DNA from: Scleropages formosus
Taxonomy: Eukaryota; Chordata; Actinopteri; Osteoglossiformes; Osteoglossidae
Direction: 5' to 3'
Length of the DNA stretch: 64,000 nt
Assembly: GCF_900964775.1 (NCBI RefSeq)
Contig: NC_041825.1
Location: 9,053,001 to 9,117,000 of the forward strand
The translations under genes were made by a program, and so were the position numbers. The first letter of the stretch is position 1. Each line of letters begins with the position of its first letter. Below are positions 57,562 to 64,000 of this stretch, piece after piece. The notes under the pieces are model-generated. The model did not search any database and was not told where the DNA came from. It saw only the letters and a program-made list of their open reading frames with translations.

Positions 57562-59597
57562 CTGTAAGTCACGTACACACACTGTTGTTGATCCCTGAAC
57601 ACATTGTCCCACTTTACATAACACTCATTTCCATCTACAAGTCACTCTCAGCTCCTATGGGAGGGGGGGGGGAAAAAAAAAAAGTATCTGTAGGAGTGTT
57701 TGTAATCGAGTTGAAGTTTAGACTGCAGTGATTAAGGCACAAACTGTAAACCCTGTAAAGTATTCCAGCAGTAAACCAATAAAAGTTTTATTTTTCCACC
57801 AGGTTCTACTGAAAGAAGCCATTTTACCTATCAAAAAAAAGTCATACTTTAACACTAAGATAGTACCTACTCAGTCGATATACAGATGAACACAAAGGGA
57901 TAATGGCAACAAGAAAAGGAAAAATGTTGTATAAAAGTAAAATCTCTGCTCCCCTTTTACCCCAATTTAGTGCAGCCAACTTTCCCGGATGAATGCAGCT
58001 CTGATTTAGCAGTGCACCTGGCGCCGGCATTTCACTGAAATAGATCTCCACGAGTTGCAGCCATTCAAAGGACTTCAGGCTTGTTTAATTACTCATGTCC
58101 CAGAATAGTGATACATTTTTTTTCCCTTATTTTATTAGGGATCTCACAAATAAGCATTGCCTTAGTTACACAGTTAAAATTTTACACTTCTCACTACTCC
58201 AAAGTTTTAGATACACTGGGAACAGAAACTGCACAGTATCAACCTTACAGATTAAATTAAAAACAGGCTGCTGAGAACCTGCCAATTCTATATAACAAAA
58301 TATCAAAATGCAGAGCTGAATAAATAATTACATGTACAAAAACTCACAGCCTACCAAGAACTGATTTTAACATCAGTCAGGACTTCGTATTTTAATGTGT
58401 GATGCACCCCATTTTTCTGTTACGTACAAATCATGGACAAATAAATTAACACCTAAATCTGACATATTTGCATAAATGTTCAGTATGAATCATCTTCATG
58501 GTTGAAATCTTTGGAAATACACAGCTGGATGGAAGAGAACACACACATAATTTTACTGAATGCTGCAGATTTAAATCCCCAATGACCTTTTAGGGACAGC
58601 TGGTAGCTTGTGGTTAGAGTTACTGCCTTTGAATCCCAAGGTTGCAGGTTTGACCCCTACACCATGCTGCAGGACCCTTCAGCAATGTATTTACGAGTAA
58701 AAATTATTTAGTCAAATAAATGGGTAAATAACTGTAACCTTAACACTAAGTAATTTTGGAGAAAGGCATCAGCTGAAACTGTTTAATAAAACTGAAACTT
58801 CAGACCAAACTCCTCATATTTTTCCATGTCCATTCTGTAAAATATCCCATACAAACAGAAGTTTACAATCTAAAAACTTTTATACATTTATAAACACAAT
58901 CAGCACCTGGCCAAACAGTAACATGTTCAGTTTGCAAGTAGATGTTTCTGGTGTCAAGTCTTAACCAGAGCAGTTATATATGAAAAAGATCAGCAGAACT
59001 ACATGAACTTGTGTATGAGGTCACCTCCCGGCCTGGCGGGGGTCCAGTTCTGAGTTCCACTCATAAACTGAACAACCCCCACCACCATGGTCACATTCAC
59101 CTCCAAAAAATGAAGATGATCTTGCAACAAATTATTAACCCGTGACTGAAGTGAATGCAGGGTCGTTTTTAATTCGGGAAAAATTTCTTTTTCCAACACC
59201 ACACTGTAAGTACAGTACTGTGACTGTTACTGTACAACGCAGTGACGACCACTTCACCGAGCTGCTGGATCAAGGCCTGCAACCGGCATTTTCAAAACAA
59301 AAACAAAACAAGCTAACTCGTATCATGAATGCCGGTTCAGACACAGCCCCGAGCAAACCAACGCTACTAAACTTTTCTCTGAAGCCGCTGACGACGCACT
59401 CCACCTACAATAATATCAAGCTTGCCATCATACTATCCAAATAAAAACCGACACCATTATTAATTAAACACCACAACACGCTGAAGAGGAGCGAACGGGG
59501 GCCGACCAGTACCAGCCGCTGCTGGCTTGTGTACCTCAAACGAGTTTCCTCTTCAAAAAAAGTCGAACAAACGAGACTAACATATATCCTTACTTAC
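57562..59597 (-). other. MIEF2 5' intron
   Basis: The intron is bounded by an inferred donor (GTAAGTAAG, plus-strand 59597 leftward) and the acceptor CTTACAG ending at 57562. It contains a SINE at 58594-58785 and a G run at about 57662-57672, and no coding potential. Confidence 0.55.
58594..58785 (+). repeat. SINE family B
   Basis: Head GGACAGCTGGTAGCTTGTGG and B box CAGGTTTGACCCC. It lies in the MIEF2 5' intron. Confidence 0.78.
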
Positions 59598-59860
59598 CCT
59601 TTCCTTTTGATTTACTGAATCCGAATCATGCTATATTGGATTTTATTAGTTTAACAAATTCAACGAACTACCAAACCGAAGTGTTTTGACGACTAGTTAG
59701 TAACGTTTCCAACTCCGGTAGCACAGCCCCAGTGGTGATACTGAACGAGACACTTCAACAAACCAATAGAAAGAGACCCCGTTCGCGTGCACCAATAAGA
59801 ACGCTGGACTGCTCATGTCTACCAATAGAAAGTCAGGATGTTACATTCACACGTCCCTAA
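59598..59860 (-). promoter_or_regulatory. MIEF2 first exon and promoter with three CCAAT boxes
   Basis: The non-coding exon end is set by a strong donor at 59597. Upstream on the plus strand three ACCAATA motifs have CCAAT at 59763-59767, 59792-59796 and 59822-59826, 29 and 30 bp apart. NF-Y promoters commonly use such spacing. The TSS would lie at roughly 59650-59740. Confidence 0.55.
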
Positions 59861-60804
59861 ATAGGTCATAAGCTGGTACATGGAGGAGGGCGCGTGGACG
59901 ATGCCTTTACGAAAGGAACCGCGCCTTCTTCCAGTTCTCGATACGCAGCATAAATTCGTCAGTAATTTAACAATTTTTTCGGCAAAATTCTCAACCTTAC
60001 AACTATTATAGCCAGTTGTTCACCTTAAACCTGCAAATCTCTAAACCTGGTTATACTGATCTTATGTATTTGCCTCCACTGGCTCTGTAAATTAATTTAG
60101 TAATATGAATATGATTTTTAGCTTACGCTTATGCAGAGCTTCTCTCTCATACGTGAAGATAACATTTATTTCGAATGGATAGTCCTCGGTATTTCTACTG
60201 CTATCATCACCACTTTATCATATGATTACAGATTAGTACATAATTGAACGAAAACAGCTCAGCAGAAACAAAATCACACACTCAGGTTGGCTGGGAGCAG
60301 CAGCTTTTTTGTATATATAAAGCTTAAGCAGGGACCAGAAGACCTGCATTTCGTTACACCTGAGACAATCACACCTGGGTCTTTATCGAAGATATCCAAA
60401 TGACCAGACGCGGTCGTGCACATAATTATATTAGTACAATTCAAACGAACAAATTTTTTACATACATGTGATATCATATAATTTCAGTTGAACAGTATTC
60501 GGGTAATTTGACTGCTGACGTCTCGCCTACACGCACACAGGTCGGGAAGGGCGCGTGATGAAGGACGATACCATTGTTTTCATATGCGAATACAGTACAA
60601 AGACTATACCATGTTCCTCTGGAGAGGGTATTTCACGAAGAAAAAAATAAAATAAGACCGTAACGGACGATACCATTTCGCACTTGCTAGGGGAGCATCT
60701 GAGGACAATACCATTTCCGTCCTGTAGGGGGAGAGTGTGAGTGTCGGAGACGCGCCCCAGGAACACACCCAGAAATAGAAACAGGTTCACAGCGAGCAGC
60801 TGCA
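59860..60804 (+). promoter_or_regulatory. MIEF2-FLII head-to-head interval and FLII 5' flank
   Basis: Divergent genes flank this interval, as in mammals. It includes a TATATAAA-like sequence near 60313-60321 that is probably too far from FLII to be its TATA box. Four copies of a GGACnATACCATT-like motif lie at 60563, 60601, 60665 and 60703. No coding sequence. Confidence 0.5.
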
Positions 60805-63628
<2,824 letters not shown>

Positions 63629-63765
63629 TGGAGAGTTGGTAGTGTGGTGGTTAGGGTTGCTGCCTCTGGACCCAAAGGTTGCAGGTTTGAACCCCACCTC
63701 CAGCTAGACTACCTTTGAGCAAGATATTTACCCTAAATTGCTCCACTAAAATAACCTTGCTGTCT
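63629..63765 (+). repeat. SINE family B, truncated by a LINE junction
   Basis: The head and B box (CAGGTTTGAACCCC) are intact. The tail is missing where the LINE at 63767 begins. Confidence 0.78.
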
Positions 63766-63766
63766 A

Positions 63767-64000
63767 TTACTTACTTACTTGTGCCTGCTACCCCTCTTGG
63801 GGCATAGGCCGTCAACAAGGGCTCTCCAGGCATCTCTGTTCCGGGCCAGTTTCCATGTCCCGATGTTAAGGGTGGCTTTGGTTGAAAGGATGGTGATCGG
63901 CTGAGCAGTTTCCAGATGCTTCTGGCTTTCACCACTCCGCGTCATAAGACTTCCAGCTGGAAGCCCATCTTCTCCCAAGGCCGAGATGTCTTGAGTACTT
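63767..64000 (-). mobile_element. Internally deleted non-LTR retrotransposon (LINE) with TTAC tail
   Basis: On the minus strand one open frame contains LNIGTW, the usual opening of an endonuclease domain, joined directly to LARNRDAWRALVDGLCP, a typical end of the same type of ORF. Everything between is missing. The left end carries tandem TTAC units (GTAA in the element sense) next to a truncated SINE, as expected for a LINE 3' tail. The clade is uncertain (I- or RTE-like). It may continue beyond the window. Confidence 0.65.

Overview
This is vertebrate nuclear DNA, almost certainly from a teleost fish. It holds nine spliced protein genes with canonical GT-AG introns. Their products align, from memory of the human proteins, with TXNDC11, SNN, LITAF, a second LITAF-domain protein, CPSF4, PTCD1, SMCR8, MIEF2 and FLII (first three coding exons only). 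The intergenic DNA and introns are full of tRNA-derived SINEs and CA/TG microsatellites. The SINE types suggest an early-branching teleost such as an osteoglossomorph, but that is only an inference. No RNA gene, CRISPR array, retrovirus or LTR element was recognised.

Layout. 0.2-16.6 kb: TXNDC11 (+), 12 coding exons. 18.3-21.7 kb: SNN (-), tail-to-tail with TXNDC11, with a CpG-rich probable promoter near 21.0-21.7 kb. 21.7-26.5 kb: a repeat-rich gap with two truncated LINEs in opposite orientation. 26.7-34.3 kb: LITAF (+) followed by a shorter tandem LITAF-domain paralogue (+). 36.1-39.2 kb: CPSF4 (-), head-to-head with PTCD1 (+, 40.1-44.2 kb). 48.8-53.1 kb: SMCR8 (-) with a probable 2.7-kb 3' UTR down to about 46.1 kb. 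55.6-59.7 kb: MIEF2 (-), head-to-head with FLII (+, from 60.8 kb and running off the window).

In every multi-exon gene the joined exons keep one open frame whose total length is a multiple of three. Predicted products are 835, 88, 149, 92, 276, 718, 929 and 453 residues for the eight complete genes. The genes are mostly housekeeping and are not an operon-like system. They cover ER redox folding (TXNDC11), a small membrane metal-binding protein (SNN), endosomal membrane proteins (LITAF pair), pre-mRNA 3' processing (CPSF4), mitochondrial RNA metabolism (PTCD1), autophagy/lysosome GTPase regulation (SMCR8), mitochondrial fission (MIEF2) and actin remodelling/transcription (FLII). The order joins three blocks that, as I recall, lie on human 16p13, 7q22 and 17p11.2.

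The most notable non-gene signals are: an array of heat-shock-element units inside a TXNDC11 intron; a 59-nt TG tract 15 nt from the acceptor of the TXNDC11 CGFC exon; a young SINE family with intact target-site duplications, two copies of which sit at the LITAF splice acceptor and poly(A) signal; three CCAAT boxes spaced about 30 bp at the MIEF2 promoter; a four-copy motif just upstream of FLII; and two strong DNA hairpins. I did not find a convincing new multi-gene system.
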